Assembly (NCBI GenBank): GCA_034044135.1
Contig: CP139021.1
Location: 6,215,635 to 6,279,634 of the forward strand
Reading direction: 5' to 3'
Origin: Flammeovirgaceae bacterium SG7u.111
GTDB taxonomy: Bacteria; Bacteroidota; Bacteroidia; Cytophagales; Flammeovirgaceae
DNA: 64,000 nt
Made by a program: the position numbers and the translations under genes. A model generated the notes under the pieces. The model made no database searches. It was not told the origin of the DNA and saw only the letters and a list, made by a program, of their open reading frames with translations. Below, one piece after another: positions 45,606-53,977 of this stretch. The stretch's first letter is position 1, and every line of letters begins with the position of its first letter.

Positions 45606-46280
45606 ATGGGCAAAATAAAAATCATAGAAACAAAAGACGGTTCGCACAGCCTCTACCACGAGGATTTGGACGAAACCTACCATTCTGGGCACGGTGCTTA
45701 TACCGAGTCGCAGTTTGTATTTATAGATAAAGGCTTGAATTATTTGCTGGAAAGAAAACAACCCAGCAAGCTGACTATATTGGAAATTGGTTTTGGAACA
45801 GGTCTCAATGCCATTTTGACCATAGTCAAGGCAATGGAACTAAAGCAGGAAATTACCTTCATAAGCCTCGAACCTTTTCCTCTTTCCGATGAGTTAATTC
45901 AATCACTCAACTATAAAAAGTTTTTACCTGAAAAAGTGCATGCCCACTTCGATGAAATCCACCTTGCCCCTTGGGAAGAAGAGGTGCAGATCTTGCCCAA
46001 TTTCACCTTGAAAAAACTGAAGCTAGGCTTGGAAAACTTTACAACAAGCTCTGCCATTGACTTGGTGTATTTTGATGCTTTTGCCCCTTCCAAGCAGCCC
46101 GAAATGTGGACGGTGGATTACCTAAAAAAAACGGTAGATGTGATGGGGGAAAATTCGCTTTTTGTAACCTACTGTGCCCAAGGCCAATTTCGCCGCAACC
46201 TGATCAGCTTGGGCTTGGAAGCAGAAAAAACCCCTGGACCTCCTGGTAAAAGGGAAATGGTACGGGCGGTAAAATGGTGA
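45606..46280 (+). CDS. mnmD: tRNA 5-methylaminomethyl-2-thiouridine methyltransferase-like protein (MnmD)
   Basis: The 224-residue protein is a stand-alone version of the methyltransferase half of MnmC. It contains the SAM-binding motif LEIGFGTGLNA (about 58-68) and the family's distinct DLVYFDAFAPSKQPEMW. It would convert the aminomethyl group of the wobble uridine of some tRNAs to methylaminomethyl. The N-terminal ETKDGSHSLYHEDLDETYHSG segment is also typical. There is no fused FAD-dependent half. Confidence 0.9.
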   Translation: MGKIKIIETKDGSHSLYHEDLDETYHSGHGAYTESQFVFIDKGLNYLLERKQPSKLTILEIGFGTGLNAILTIVKAMELKQEITFISLEPFPLSDELIQSLNYKKFLPEKVHAHFDEIHLAPWEEEVQILPNFTLKKLKLGLENFTTSSAIDLVYFDAFAPSKQPEMWTVDYLKKTVDVMGENSLFVTYCAQGQFRRNLISLGLEAEKTPGPPGKREMVRAVKW

Positions 46281-46301
46281 TTTTTTTGAGTAATAGGAGC
46301 G

Positions 46302-46454
46302 ATGAAAATCCCACATATTTATCACTTATCAAATCAACTTTTGCAGAGCAATTACGGGTTACAGTTTTTTGATTTCAAGCTTTTGGGAAAAAATCCAGAG
46401 CGAGATGAATGTTTTGAAGCTTTAAAAAACTTTTGTAAAACGGCATTTAATTGA
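46302..46454 (+). CDS. Possible 50-residue small protein
   Basis: An ATG at 46302 opens a frame of 50 codons to a TGA at 46452-46454, 21 bases after the mnmD stop. The product is mixed in character ([12 protein letters not shown] start, [24 protein letters not shown] end) with two cysteines and no membrane segment. GGAG lies 5 bases before the start. No homologue comes to mind. It could be chance. Confidence 0.35.
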   Translation: MKIPHIYHLSNQLLQSNYGLQFFDFKLLGKNPERDECFEALKNFCKTAFN

Positions 46455-46537
46455 AAAACAAAACATTTATCTTTGGGCTTAGTCACGAAATCATAAAAAG
46501 CAGCAGTGCTTATCTCATTATTTTAACCACAATACAC

Positions 46538-46915
46538 ATGGAATTCCCAGAAAATCTTAAATACACAAAAGACCACGAATGGATTCGCCTTGAAGGTGAT
46601 GTAGCATACATTGGCGTAACTGACTTCGCTCAAAAAGAACTAGGTGATATTGTTTATGTGGATATCGCTACTGTGGGCGATTCTGTACCCGAAGGCGAGG
46701 TTTTTGGCTCTGTAGAAGCTGTAAAAACCGTTTCGGATTTGTTTATGCCCATCGCTGGCGAAGTGTTGGAATTCAACGAAGAAATAGAAAACGAACCAGA
46801 ATTGGTAAACTCTGATCCTTATGGAAAAGGCTGGATGATCAAGATAAAACCAGATAACGCTGCTGACCTCGACGGTTTGCTCAACGCTGCCGACTATGAG
46901 GCTTCTTTAGGATAA
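46538..46915 (+). CDS. gcvH: Glycine cleavage system H protein
   Basis: I chose the ATG at 46538, which gives the normal 126-residue length (an in-frame start at 46451 adds 29 unlikely residues). The lipoylated Lys is K63 in [11 protein letters not shown]. The sequence begins with [13 protein letters not shown], as H proteins do, and contains [15 protein letters not shown] protein shuttles the aminomethyl group of glycine among the P, T and L proteins. The other gcv genes are not in this window. TATCTTTG at 46468-46475 fits a -7 box, but the -33 is not convincing. Confidence 0.97.
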   Translation: MEFPENLKYTKDHEWIRLEGDVAYIGVTDFAQKELGDIVYVDIATVGDSVPEGEVFGSVEAVKTVSDLFMPIAGEVLEFNEEIENEPELVNSDPYGKGWMIKIKPDNAADLDGLLNAADYEASLG

Positions 46916-46930
46916 GCAAAAAACTTTTTC

Positions 46931-46975
46931 AAAGATCCCCTTTCAACTTCTCAGTTGTTGGGGGATTTTTTATTT
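46931..46975 (+). terminator. Terminator after gcvH
   Basis: AAAGATCCCC...TTCAAC at 46931-46947 pairs imperfectly with GTTGTTGGGGGATTTTTT at 46954-46971, and a T tract follows. It begins 16 bases after the gcvH stop. Confidence 0.75.
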
Positions 46976-47233
46976 AAGTACCTAAACACAAAAAATTGTG
47001 AATTTGGATTCTTTCTTTTTCCACTATGCTTCGACTAGCCGTCCGCAATAAAAAATCATTCCGTAGCTAGGTTATGCAAGGGTTTTTTGCCTCGCCTAAC
47101 GAAAAAATAACCTCGTCCAAATATACGCTTTCTTATGTCCAGGCACTTAAAATTCCTTCGATTTTTATAAATTAGCAAGCTCAGGTCGAGGGTATGTTTA
47201 TGGCATACTCTTATTCAAACTTCCCAATTAGCT
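46976..47233. other. Spacer between gcvH and aat
   Basis: About 260 bases of non-coding DNA. TATGTTTA near 47192-47199 is a weak -7-like sequence ahead of aat, but I found no matching -33. Nothing else was recognised. Confidence 0.4.
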
Positions 47234-47941
47234 ATGCCCGTTTTCGAACTTGACCCTTTGGAAATTTATTTTCCCCCAGCCTACCTTGCCGACGAATCGG
47301 GGCTGCTGGGCATTGGTGGTGATTTGACTCCAAAAAGACTTGTAGCGGCATATCAGCAGGGGATTTTCCCTTGGTTCAACCCCAACGAACCCATCCTTTG
47401 GTGGTCGCCCAACCCTCGCTTTGTGCTCTTCCCCAAGGACTTGAAAATCTCAAAAAGCATGAAGCAAGTGCTCCGTAGCAGAAAGTTTGAAGTAACCTTC
47501 GACCAAGATTTTGAGGGGGTGATAGAAGGCTGCCGCAGCGTGTATCGACCTGGGCAAAACGGCACCTGGATCTCCGATGAGATCGTCCAATCTTACAAAG
47601 AACTGTTCGATTTGGGCTTTATCCACACCGTAGAAGTCTGGAGAGAAGGCAAGCTGGTTGGCGGGCTTTACGGCGGGAGTATGGGAAAATGTTTTTATGG
47701 CGAATCGATGTTTGCCAAGGAGAGCAACGCCTCCAAAGTAGGCTTCATCACCCTCGTCCGCAACCTGTACGAACACAACTTTGAGCTGGTCGATTGCCAA
47801 GTATATACCAAACACCTCGAAAGCCTAGGTGCCACCATGATGCCCCGCATGGAGTTCCTCCAAATAGTAGAAAAAAACAGCGTTAGTATATTTAACAAAC
47901 GGAAATGGCATGAGGTATTTAAGACGGCGGTTGAGGTTTGA
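47234..47941 (+). CDS. aat: Leucyl/phenylalanyl-tRNA--protein transferase
   Basis: Aat adds Leu or Phe from aminoacyl-tRNA to proteins with N-terminal Lys or Arg, marking them for degradation through ClpS-ClpAP. The 235-residue protein has family length and the motifs GLLGIGGDLTPKRLVAAY, GIFPWF, WWSPNPR (about 58-64), and GGLYGGSMGKCFYGESMF. The C-terminal QVYTKHLESLGA is also typical. It stands alone after gcvH. No clpS is visible nearby. Confidence 0.95.
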   Translation: MPVFELDPLEIYFPPAYLADESGLLGIGGDLTPKRLVAAYQQGIFPWFNPNEPILWWSPNPRFVLFPKDLKISKSMKQVLRSRKFEVTFDQDFEGVIEGCRSVYRPGQNGTWISDEIVQSYKELFDLGFIHTVEVWREGKLVGGLYGGSMGKCFYGESMFAKESNASKVGFITLVRNLYEHNFELVDCQVYTKHLESLGATMMPRMEFLQIVEKNSVSIFNKRKWHEVFKTAVEV

Positions 47942-47946
47942 GAACA

Positions 47947-48171
47947 TCAACGACTTTCTTTGATTTTCTCTTTCAATTGTGCTAACTGAGCAAGGCTTAA
48001 GCCTGTAAGCTCTATAATCGTTTCATCACTCTTTCCCTGCTTAATACCATTTATTGCTACTATTTCTAACCCTTTTTCTATTCCCTCCTCAAAAGCAGTA
48101 TCCAGCGAATTTTTCAAGATCAGGGCATGATTTATCAAATCGCCTTGAATGGTTTTCATAACTTCTTCCAT
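47947..48171 (-). pseudogene. C-terminal remnant of a PD-(D/E)XK (Rpn-type) nuclease gene
   Basis: The 74 residues resemble only the tail of Rpn/YhgA-like transposon-associated nucleases: EGIEKGLEIVAINGIKQGKSDETIIELTGLS followed by a helix ending LKEKIKESR. The nuclease core is absent, so this is either a fragment or a free-standing small protein. Its end lies 6 bases from the aat stop, and a MITE-like repeat starts 31 bases beyond its start codon. Confidence 0.55.
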
Positions 48172-48201
48172 CTAAGTTTTTAAGCACCGCTACCGCTTTG
48201 T

Positions 48202-48362
48202 GCAACACCTAACGGCGTTGTTCACTTTTTAAATCTCATTTCTACAATTGTGTAACCTCTACGAGGTTGGGGATTGGCTAGATGTATCTTGCTTTTTACC
48301 CCGTGAGGGGTTTCAGAATTGTAGAAATAGTCTGATGGTAAAATCAACGCCGTAGGTGTTGC
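48202..48362. repeat. MITE-like element, copy 1 (161 bp)
   Basis: The ends GCAACACCTAACGGCGTTG (48202-48220) and CAACGCCGTAGGTGTTGC (48345-48362) are inverted repeats with a one-base indel. Inside are nested palindromes: TTTCTACAATT/AATTGTAGAAA, CCTCTACGAGG and CCCCGTGAGGGG. A diverged second copy in the same orientation lies at 49563-49719. It contains no gene. Confidence 0.75.
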
Positions 48363-48391
48363 ATAAATAAGGTCTTTATGTAGATGAAAAT

Positions 48392-49084
48392 TTACCTCAT
48401 TAAACCCAACAACACCTCTATTTCATTATCTATATCAATGAAATGCGTCTTTGATTTGTCGGTAAAAATAATGGAGTTTGTATTTTCGACTGCTTGAGTA
48501 AAAAAGACTTTCTTTTCTTCACTTTCGTAAGAAATAGCGTAGACCTTCACTTGATTTTTTCTAAATATTGACTCTCCTACCAAATAGCTGAGATCTAGCA
48601 TGTCCATATCAAATTCTCCCCTAGAAGTAGAAACACGCCCACAGTTCAATATTATACTCAGCATTTCAACTACCTTTCTCCCTTTAATAAGATGTATTTC
48701 ATAGTTAAGCCCGCACAAATGGATATCAAAGGATCTTTCACCTATCATTTGAGTTTGATAAAGTTGAAGTAAACTATCATCCTCGACTAAATAAGCATTT
48801 TGAAATTCTTCGATCTGAATCCCATTTTTATTATAAACAGACCCATCACCTTCTTCTATTTCAGCTTCAATTACTACATCAATAGAATCTTCTTCCCAAA
48901 GTCTATTTTCAATTTCAGAAGTCACAATTTTCTCTTCATAATCTATTTTGTTGATTATAAGCCTTAAACTATCTCCTTCAAAGTCAAATGCTTCAAGAAT
49001 TCTTTCTTGGGAATATACTTCTGTCCAACTGAAAACTCCAGTTAAGATGAGAGGTATGGATATGAAAAATCTGGGCATAACCAT
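48392..49084 (-). CDS. Uncharacterised secreted protein, 230 residues
   Basis: I do not recognise this family. A signal peptide (about 1-25, LILTGVFSWTEVYSQ) precedes an acidic, beta-rich domain (DFEGDSLRLIINKIDYEEKI, QTQMIGERSFDIHLCGL). The start codon is 1 base after the stop of the upstream gene, so the two are translationally coupled. A second ATG at 49078 (MPRFF) is equally plausible. Both genes are lower in G+C than the rest of the region, which suggests they were acquired. Confidence 0.65.
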   Translation of the reverse strand: MVMPRFFISIPLILTGVFSWTEVYSQERILEAFDFEGDSLRLIINKIDYEEKIVTSEIENRLWEEDSIDVVIEAEIEEGDGSVYNKNGIQIEEFQNAYLVEDDSLLQLYQTQMIGERSFDIHLCGLNYEIHLIKGRKVVEMLSIILNCGRVSTSRGEFDMDMLDLSYLVGESIFRKNQVKVYAISYESEEKKVFFTQAVENTNSIIFTDKSKTHFIDIDNEIEVLLGLMR

Positions 49085-49085
49085 T

Positions 49086-49541
49086 TCAACTCGCTTTAAA
49101 CTCGAACCAAATCGTTAAAACATTTTCAGCAGTATCCATTTCAATATCTCCTGATGTATTTATAACCAATAAAGACAGATCATCAGTTAACTTATACTCT
49201 GCTCGCCTTGTACTTGACCAAATTGGTCCAGATTGTTCCTTATCTAATTCTTCCCCATTATGATAACATCCTCCAATCACATAATATGGAATTAGATACA
49301 AATGATAACCCTCATAATCATGAGGTATTAATTCATCCATTCCTTGCCCAACGTCTCTACTCAAATCAATTCCAAGCTCAATGTCAATTCCATTTAATAA
49401 AGTTTGTATATAAGGAACTTTGCTTACATAATTTGTACAGTCAGAACATTTACAAGTAAATCCACTTTGTTTTTCGTAGAATTTTCTCGTCCGTACCTCA
49501 TCAGCTTCAATCGTAATATTTCCAAGTTTTAAGATCTTCAT
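49086..49541 (-). CDS. Uncharacterised protein with CxCxxC motif, 151 residues
   Basis: The protein has no signal peptide. Near residue 30 it carries the cysteine cluster TCKCSDCTNYV, which may bind zinc, followed by LLNGIDIELGIDLSRDVGQGMDELIPHD and YLIPYYVIGGC. The cluster recalls a family seen in immunity-like proteins of Gram-positive bacteria, but this is a weak impression from memory. It is coupled to the secreted protein gene that follows it. The pair lies between two copies of a MITE-like element. Confidence 0.6.
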   Translation of the reverse strand: MKILKLGNITIEADEVRTRKFYEKQSGFTCKCSDCTNYVSKVPYIQTLLNGIDIELGIDLSRDVGQGMDELIPHDYEGYHLYLIPYYVIGGCYHNGEELDKEQSGPIWSSTRRAEYKLTDDLSLLVINTSGDIEMDTAENVLTIWFEFKAS

Positions 49542-49562
49542 ATATATGGTGCTAATACATAT

Positions 49563-49719
49563 GCAACACCTAACGGAGTTGTCTTCTTTACCAATCTCAT
49601 TTGCTACAAATATGCAACCTCTACGAGGTTGGAAAACTGCCCCATTCCTTTATTTATCCCCTGAGGAGATTCAGAATTGTAGTATTTGAACCCGACCAAT
49701 CCAACACTGTAGGTATTTC
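49563..49719. repeat. MITE-like element, copy 2 (157 bp)
   Basis: The left end GCAACACCTAACGGAGTTG (49563-49581) is nearly identical to copy 1 at 48202; the right end (49702-49719, CAACACTGTAGGTATTTC) is more diverged. Inner blocks such as CCTCTACGAGGTTG, AATCTCATTT and CAGAATTGTAG are shared in the same order. The rest of the spacer to 49853 contains no gene. Confidence 0.7.
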
Positions 49720-49853
49720 ACAAACTAACAAATCTCTACCTAAAGCCCGCTTGTTTTTCACAAAACACTCCTTTAAATCAAATGTTCTTTTGATTTTGGA
49801 TAGAAATAATGAAACTTAGGTGCTTATTGACTTTTCACAAAGAACCATTGAAA

Positions 49854-50756
49854 ATGAAAGCTTTTTTGTACCTCCTTTTTTGCCTATTTCTACTTCAATT
49901 TACCGCTTTTGGACAAACCGAGTTCAAACTATTTTACCTTGGTGGGCAATCCAATATGGACGGCTTTGGCTATGTAAAAGACCTTCCCGACTCGCTCAAC
50001 ACCACTTTTGGGAATGTGTGGATTTTCCACGGCAACTCCGCCCCCGACGAAGCGGAAACGGGCGGGCTCGGCATGTGGGACAAGCTAAAGCCTGGGCACG
50101 GCACTGGTTTTTCTTCCGATGGGAAAACCAACAAGCTTTCCAACCGCTTCGGCATCGAGCTTTCCTTTGCCAAAAAGCTCCAACGGCTTTACCCCAACCA
50201 AAAAATTGCGATCATCAAATATTCAAGAGGCGGCACTTCGATTGATACGCTCGGCTCTCCCCGTTCGGGAACTTGGGATGCTGATTATATAGGCTCAAAC
50301 GGGCTCAACCAATACGATCATTTTTTGACAACTATGAAACACGCACTGAAAACAAGCGACATTGACGGCGATGGAAAACCTGACACGCTCATTCCCAGCG
50401 GTATTTTGTGGATGCAGGGCGAAAGCGATGCAGGAAGCGAGGAGATTGCCCTAAAATATTATGGCCACCTCAAACGTCTCATGGACTTGATCCGCGCAGC
50501 CATGCTCACCGACGACTTGCCTGTGGTGATCGGCAAAATATCGGACTCATGGAACGATGCCGATGGAAAAGTATGGGATTACTGCGAACTGGTGCAATAT
50601 GCCCAAGAAAAATACATCCGCACGGATAAAAATGCTGCCATTATCCGCGACACTCGCTATTATAAATACTCGGACAAATGGCATTATGACAGCCCAGGCT
50701 ATATCGACTTTGGGGAAAAATTTGCCGAAAAAATAGCCGAATTAGGCAAGCGATAG
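49854..50756 (+). CDS. SGNH-type carbohydrate esterase (sialate O-acetylesterase-like)
   Basis: I chose the ATG at 49854, where a signal peptide begins (LFCLFLLQFTAFGQ); an in-frame ATG at 49809 would extend it oddly. The roughly 300-residue protein matches the SASA domain: the block I motif FYLGGQSNMDGFGY holds the nucleophile Ser, GILWMQGESDAG is a conserved block, and DKWHYDSPGYIDFGEK holds the catalytic Asp and His. It would remove O-acetyl groups from sugars. Its substrate here may be plant-cell-wall polysaccharide, given the nearby sugar locus, but that is inference. Confidence 0.85.
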   Translation: MKAFLYLLFCLFLLQFTAFGQTEFKLFYLGGQSNMDGFGYVKDLPDSLNTTFGNVWIFHGNSAPDEAETGGLGMWDKLKPGHGTGFSSDGKTNKLSNRFGIELSFAKKLQRLYPNQKIAIIKYSRGGTSIDTLGSPRSGTWDADYIGSNGLNQYDHFLTTMKHALKTSDIDGDGKPDTLIPSGILWMQGESDAGSEEIALKYYGHLKRLMDLIRAAMLTDDLPVVIGKISDSWNDADGKVWDYCELVQYAQEKYIRTDKNAAIIRDTRYYKYSDKWHYDSPGYIDFGEKFAEKIAELGKR

Positions 50757-50818
50757 AGGTTGTTACAAACTAATTTTAAAAGAAGAAATGAGTAAAAATG
50801 GCTTTCGTAGTATCAGTC

Positions 50819-51544
50819 CTACCTCTCCGCCAGTTGATTTTCTATCATCCTAATCGTTTTTTCAATCTCATCTTTGGTCTGCTGAGTCCGGTATTTCAAA
50901 TAGCTTTGGTTGGTGTTTCGCAAGGTCTTCACATAGTAGGTATATTCATTGTCGGCTTTCAGTTTTTCTGCATTAAGGGGTTTCATCACCTTGTTGGAAA
51001 ATGTCATTTCCTCAAAATGCCTTGGACTGAAGGACTTTAGTTTATTCGCATCTTCAATATAAACACCCAAAATATCTATATAAACCGGGTAAACTATATC
51101 GTAAAGGTTTGCGATCTGGTTTCTGAGTGAATCATTTTTAATCCGCCTCATACCATATTGCTTCAGGGTTTCGTAAGGACCTTCGTTCACCGAGAAAAAC
51201 GAATAGGAATACATGTTCTTGAGATAAAAAGAAAGGGAATCATGAAAAGGTTGATCGTTTTCGAGCCAGTCAATGAGCTTACTTTGATTCACTATCCTTC
51301 TCTCCAAAGTATTTAGGTTCAGCTCCACATCAGCCAAGTCACTTTTTAGGCCAGTACTTACCTCTTCTACCAGTTCTATTTCTAGGCGCTTCGCCTTCCT
51401 TTCTTCGTTCCAATTATTGATTTGTAAAGCAATCAGAATTCCGATAACTACCAGCGCTATTTCTCCAATAGCATACAGAAGGTATTGGCTAATATTTCCC
51501 TTACCAAGCATTCCTCGTCTATATTTTCTAAATAAATTTATCAT
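50819..51544 (-). CDS. DUF6090 family membrane protein
   Basis: I chose the ATG at 51544 (MINLFRKYRR). Residues 1-65 fit the DUF6090 pattern: a basic start, SQYLLYAIGEIALVVIGI as a single membrane helix, then LIALQINNWNEERK. The remainder is a helical, Glu/Asn/Leu-rich domain (RLEIELVEEVSTGLKSDL). The family is common in Bacteroidota and its function is unknown. It lies downstream of uvrC on the opposite side of a short spacer, on the same strand as uvrC. Confidence 0.85.
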   Translation of the reverse strand: MINLFRKYRRGMLGKGNISQYLLYAIGEIALVVIGILIALQINNWNEERKAKRLEIELVEEVSTGLKSDLADVELNLNTLERRIVNQSKLIDWLENDQPFHDSLSFYLKNMYSYSFFSVNEGPYETLKQYGMRRIKNDSLRNQIANLYDIVYPVYIDILGVYIEDANKLKSFSPRHFEEMTFSNKVMKPLNAEKLKADNEYTYYVKTLRNTNQSYLKYRTQQTKDEIEKTIRMIENQLAER

Positions 51545-51630
51545 TTTTTGTACAAGCCAAGGCATGCTTTGACCCTACTATTTTATCCTTTCCCAATCAA
51601 TTTCCAAGACACTTTCAAGGCGTCTCTACA

Positions 51631-53439
51631 TCATTTATCCTTCTCAAAACTCTCCAACAAAATCTCTGCTTTTTTCTTCCCTATCACCGAAGCGAGTTCC
51701 GTCATTCCAGCTTCCTTCACCTTCTTCATCGATTTGAAATGCGTGAGTAGCTTTTGCACCGTTCCTTCGCCTATCCCTTCCACCTCTAGTAAGGAAGAAT
51801 TAAGGCTTGCTTTGCTTCGCTTGTTGCGATGATGGGTGATGCCAAAACGGTGGGCTTCATCCCGCGCTTTTTGGAGCAATACCAGCGAGCGAGATTTTTT
51901 ACTGATATGAAGCGGCAAAGAATCTTCTGGAAAATAGATTTCCTCTAACCGCTTAGCAATGCCTATAATCGGGATTTCTCCGTACAAGTCCAAATCTTTC
52001 AATGCCTTCACCGAAGCACTGAGTTGCCCCTTTCCCCCATCTATCACAATCAAATTTGGCATTGGCAAACCTTCTTCCTTGAGGCGTTTGTACCTCCGGG
52101 TAACTACCTCGTACATGGAGGAAAAATCATCGGGACCAACCACGGTCTTTATGTTATAGTGCCTATATTCTTTCTTGGCAGGCTTTCCATCTTTGAAGCA
52201 GACCATTGCCGAAACTGGGTTTGTTCCTTGCAAGTTTGAGTTATCGAAGCACTCAATGTGGCGGGGAAGCTCCTTCAGGTTCAAGTCCGCCTTCAGCTGG
52301 ATCAGCGTATAATTCTTGTTCTTATTTTTCTGGATTTCGATCTTCTGCGTTTCCTTTTCCTTCTTAAAATACAGCGCATTTTTGATCGACAATTCCAATA
52401 GTTTTTTCATGTCCCCTATTTTGGGAACGGTTATCTCCACATTTTCAAAAGGAAGCTCCACAGGCACATTGAGCATGATCCGCCTAGAATGGCTATTGAA
52501 CTTACCCCTAAAATCAATGATTGCCAGGCTCAAAATATCCTCTTTCGGCTCGTCCAACTTCTTCTTCACCTGCACCGTTTCCGTTTGTACTATGCAGCCA
52601 TTCACGATCTTTATAAAGTTCACATACGCCTCCGACTCTCCATCTATGATCGAGTACACCTCCAAGTCCGTCACCTTCGGGTTGGCTACCAAAGATTTGT
52701 TCTGGAAGTTGCTGATAAGTTCATACCGCTGCTTGTACATGCCCGCCTTTTCAAATTCCATCCTTTCTGCAGCAGCTTGCATGTGTTCTTTAAAATACAG
52801 CTTTGCAGGAGTCAAATTCCCCTTCAAAATCTGTAGCACTTGGGCGATGTCATTGTTGTATTCTACCTCGTCTTGCAAGCCTTCGCAAGGTCCTTTACAG
52901 TTTTTGATATGATATTCTAGGCAAACCTTGAACTTGCCTGCTTTTACATTTTCCTCACTCAGCAAATAGTTACAAGTACGAAGGGTAAAAAGCTGACGTA
53001 ATAGCTCTAAAAGTGTGTTCATCGCCCGGACACTTGCATAAGGACCAAAATACTGGTGACGACGATCGGTGATATTTCGGATGGAAAACACTTGGGGAAA
53101 GCGCTCATTGGTCACGCAGATGTACGGATAACTCTTGTCATCCTTCAGCAAAATATTGTACTTCGGCTGGTTTTCCTTTATGAGGTTATTTTCCAACAGC
53201 AGCGCATCAAACTCCGAGTTCACCACCACAAACTCCAGCCTGTGAATCTCGCTCACCAAGCGCAGCGTCTTGCGGTTCATCCCCGTCGATTTATTGAAAT
53301 AGCTACTTACCCTATTCCTCAGGTCCTTCGCCTTTCCTATATAAATAATCGTCCCTTCCTCATTGAAGTACTTGTACACCCCCGGTTCGTGCGGCAGGTT
53401 CGACACCGCCTGAGCCAATTCCTCGTTCTTTGCTTGCAT
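51631..53439 (-). CDS. uvrC: UvrABC excinuclease subunit C
   Basis: UvrC makes both incisions around a DNA lesion after UvrAB loading. The 602-residue protein has the GIY-YIG domain (about 14-95; GVYKYFNEEGTIIYIGKAK), the UVR helix pair (about 205-240), the RNase H-like second nuclease domain (about 375-545; ECFDNSNLQGTNPVSAMVCF, VIDGGKGQL, KARDEAHRFGITHH) and C-terminal helix-hairpin-helix motifs (LLEVEGIGEGTVQKLLTHF). Length is normal. CAAATCTA at 53467-53474 gives TAGATTTG on the minus strand, a -7 type box about 28 bases upstream, though no -33 is seen. Confidence 0.97.
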   Translation of the reverse strand: MQAKNEELAQAVSNLPHEPGVYKYFNEEGTIIYIGKAKDLRNRVSSYFNKSTGMNRKTLRLVSEIHRLEFVVVNSEFDALLLENNLIKENQPKYNILLKDDKSYPYICVTNERFPQVFSIRNITDRRHQYFGPYASVRAMNTLLELLRQLFTLRTCNYLLSEENVKAGKFKVCLEYHIKNCKGPCEGLQDEVEYNNDIAQVLQILKGNLTPAKLYFKEHMQAAAERMEFEKAGMYKQRYELISNFQNKSLVANPKVTDLEVYSIIDGESEAYVNFIKIVNGCIVQTETVQVKKKLDEPKEDILSLAIIDFRGKFNSHSRRIMLNVPVELPFENVEITVPKIGDMKKLLELSIKNALYFKKEKETQKIEIQKNKNKNYTLIQLKADLNLKELPRHIECFDNSNLQGTNPVSAMVCFKDGKPAKKEYRHYNIKTVVGPDDFSSMYEVVTRRYKRLKEEGLPMPNLIVIDGGKGQLSASVKALKDLDLYGEIPIIGIAKRLEEIYFPEDSLPLHISKKSRSLVLLQKARDEAHRFGITHHRNKRSKASLNSSLLEVEGIGEGTVQKLLTHFKSMKKVKEAGMTELASVIGKKKAEILLESFEKDK

Positions 53440-53513
53440 CCTGATGCGCTAATTTTTTAATCCTTCCAAATCTAACTTAAATAAACATTTCTTGGTTTCG
53501 GAAAACAAATGTT

Positions 53514-53673
53514 CTCCGTAGAGTTTTTTCTCTACGGAGCAATCAAAAATAGTCAATCTCCTGATTGACACCTTAAAAGACAACAGGGCTACATCTTTGC
53601 CCACTAGGTTTCGCAAATCGGGAGATTTGCCCAATAAAAACTTCTGAGAGGGCGCAACGCTAACTCTCAGAAG
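53514..53673. other. Cluster of four hairpins upstream of uvrC
   Basis: Four perfect inverted repeats follow one another: CTCCGTAGAG/CTCTACGGAG (53514-53539, loop of six T), GTCAATC/GATTGAC (53552-53569), GCAAATC/GATTTGC (53613-53630) and CTTCTGAGAG/CTCTCAGAAG (53641-53673). Such density suggests a structured RNA or a cluster of palindromic repeats. No known riboswitch pattern was recognised. Confidence 0.6.
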
Positions 53674-53794
53674 AACATGGAAAAGTGGAAGAGATGCAGA
53701 ATAAATTTACAAAGATGAATTCAATGAGGAAATTCTAAAGCAGTTTTGGAAAAGCTAATAAAAATGTGGCAGTGAGACCTTCCCACGATGGAGT

Positions 53795-53859
53795 GAATGT
53801 GGGCTATTCTCGTCTTTCACCCACATTCCTTGAATTCACAGAATTATAAATATAATTCT
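53795..53859. other. Two further hairpins in the uvrC-xerD spacer
   Basis: GAATGTGGG (53795-53803) pairs with CCCACATTC (53820-53828), and AGAATTATA (53840-53848) with TATAATTCT (53851-53859). They lie just past the stop of the possible minus-strand small gene at 53873 and could end its transcript, though no T tract follows. Confidence 0.5.
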
Positions 53860-53872
53860 AACCTTGCGTGTT

Positions 53873-53977
53873 CTACCTAAAAAAAAGTAGTATCACGAGT
53901 ATTATTGCCAAAATCACTTTTGCCAACTCTTTTAACGCTGTGATAAAGCGCGCAGAAACCTCAAATTTTAACTTCAT
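53873..53977 (-). CDS. Possible 34-residue hydrophobic peptide
   Basis: An ATG at 53977 opens a frame of 34 codons ending in TAG. The product has a short basic N-terminal part (MKLKFEVSARFITALKEL) and a strongly hydrophobic end of about 16 residues (AKVILAIILVILLFFR). This layout resembles small membrane proteins or type I toxin peptides. It sits in an otherwise gene-free 700-base spacer with hairpins nearby. No promoter of the usual type could be assigned, so the gene is uncertain. Confidence 0.35.
   Translation of the reverse strand: MKLKFEVSARFITALKELAKVILAIILVILLFFR

Noticed and set aside
52316-52912. Long plus-strand open frame antisense to uvrC (198 codons)
   Set aside because: The minus-strand UvrC reading carries conserved motifs along its whole length; the antisense translation is Phe/Ser-rich and has no recognisable domain.
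53449-53634. 61-codon minus-strand frame just upstream of uvrC
   Set aside because: It runs through three perfect hairpins, which explain its sequence better than coding; the product looks like no known protein.
53514-53673. CRISPR array in the hairpin-rich spacer
   Set aside because: The palindromes differ in sequence and spacing; no repeated unit with unique spacers and no cas genes are present.
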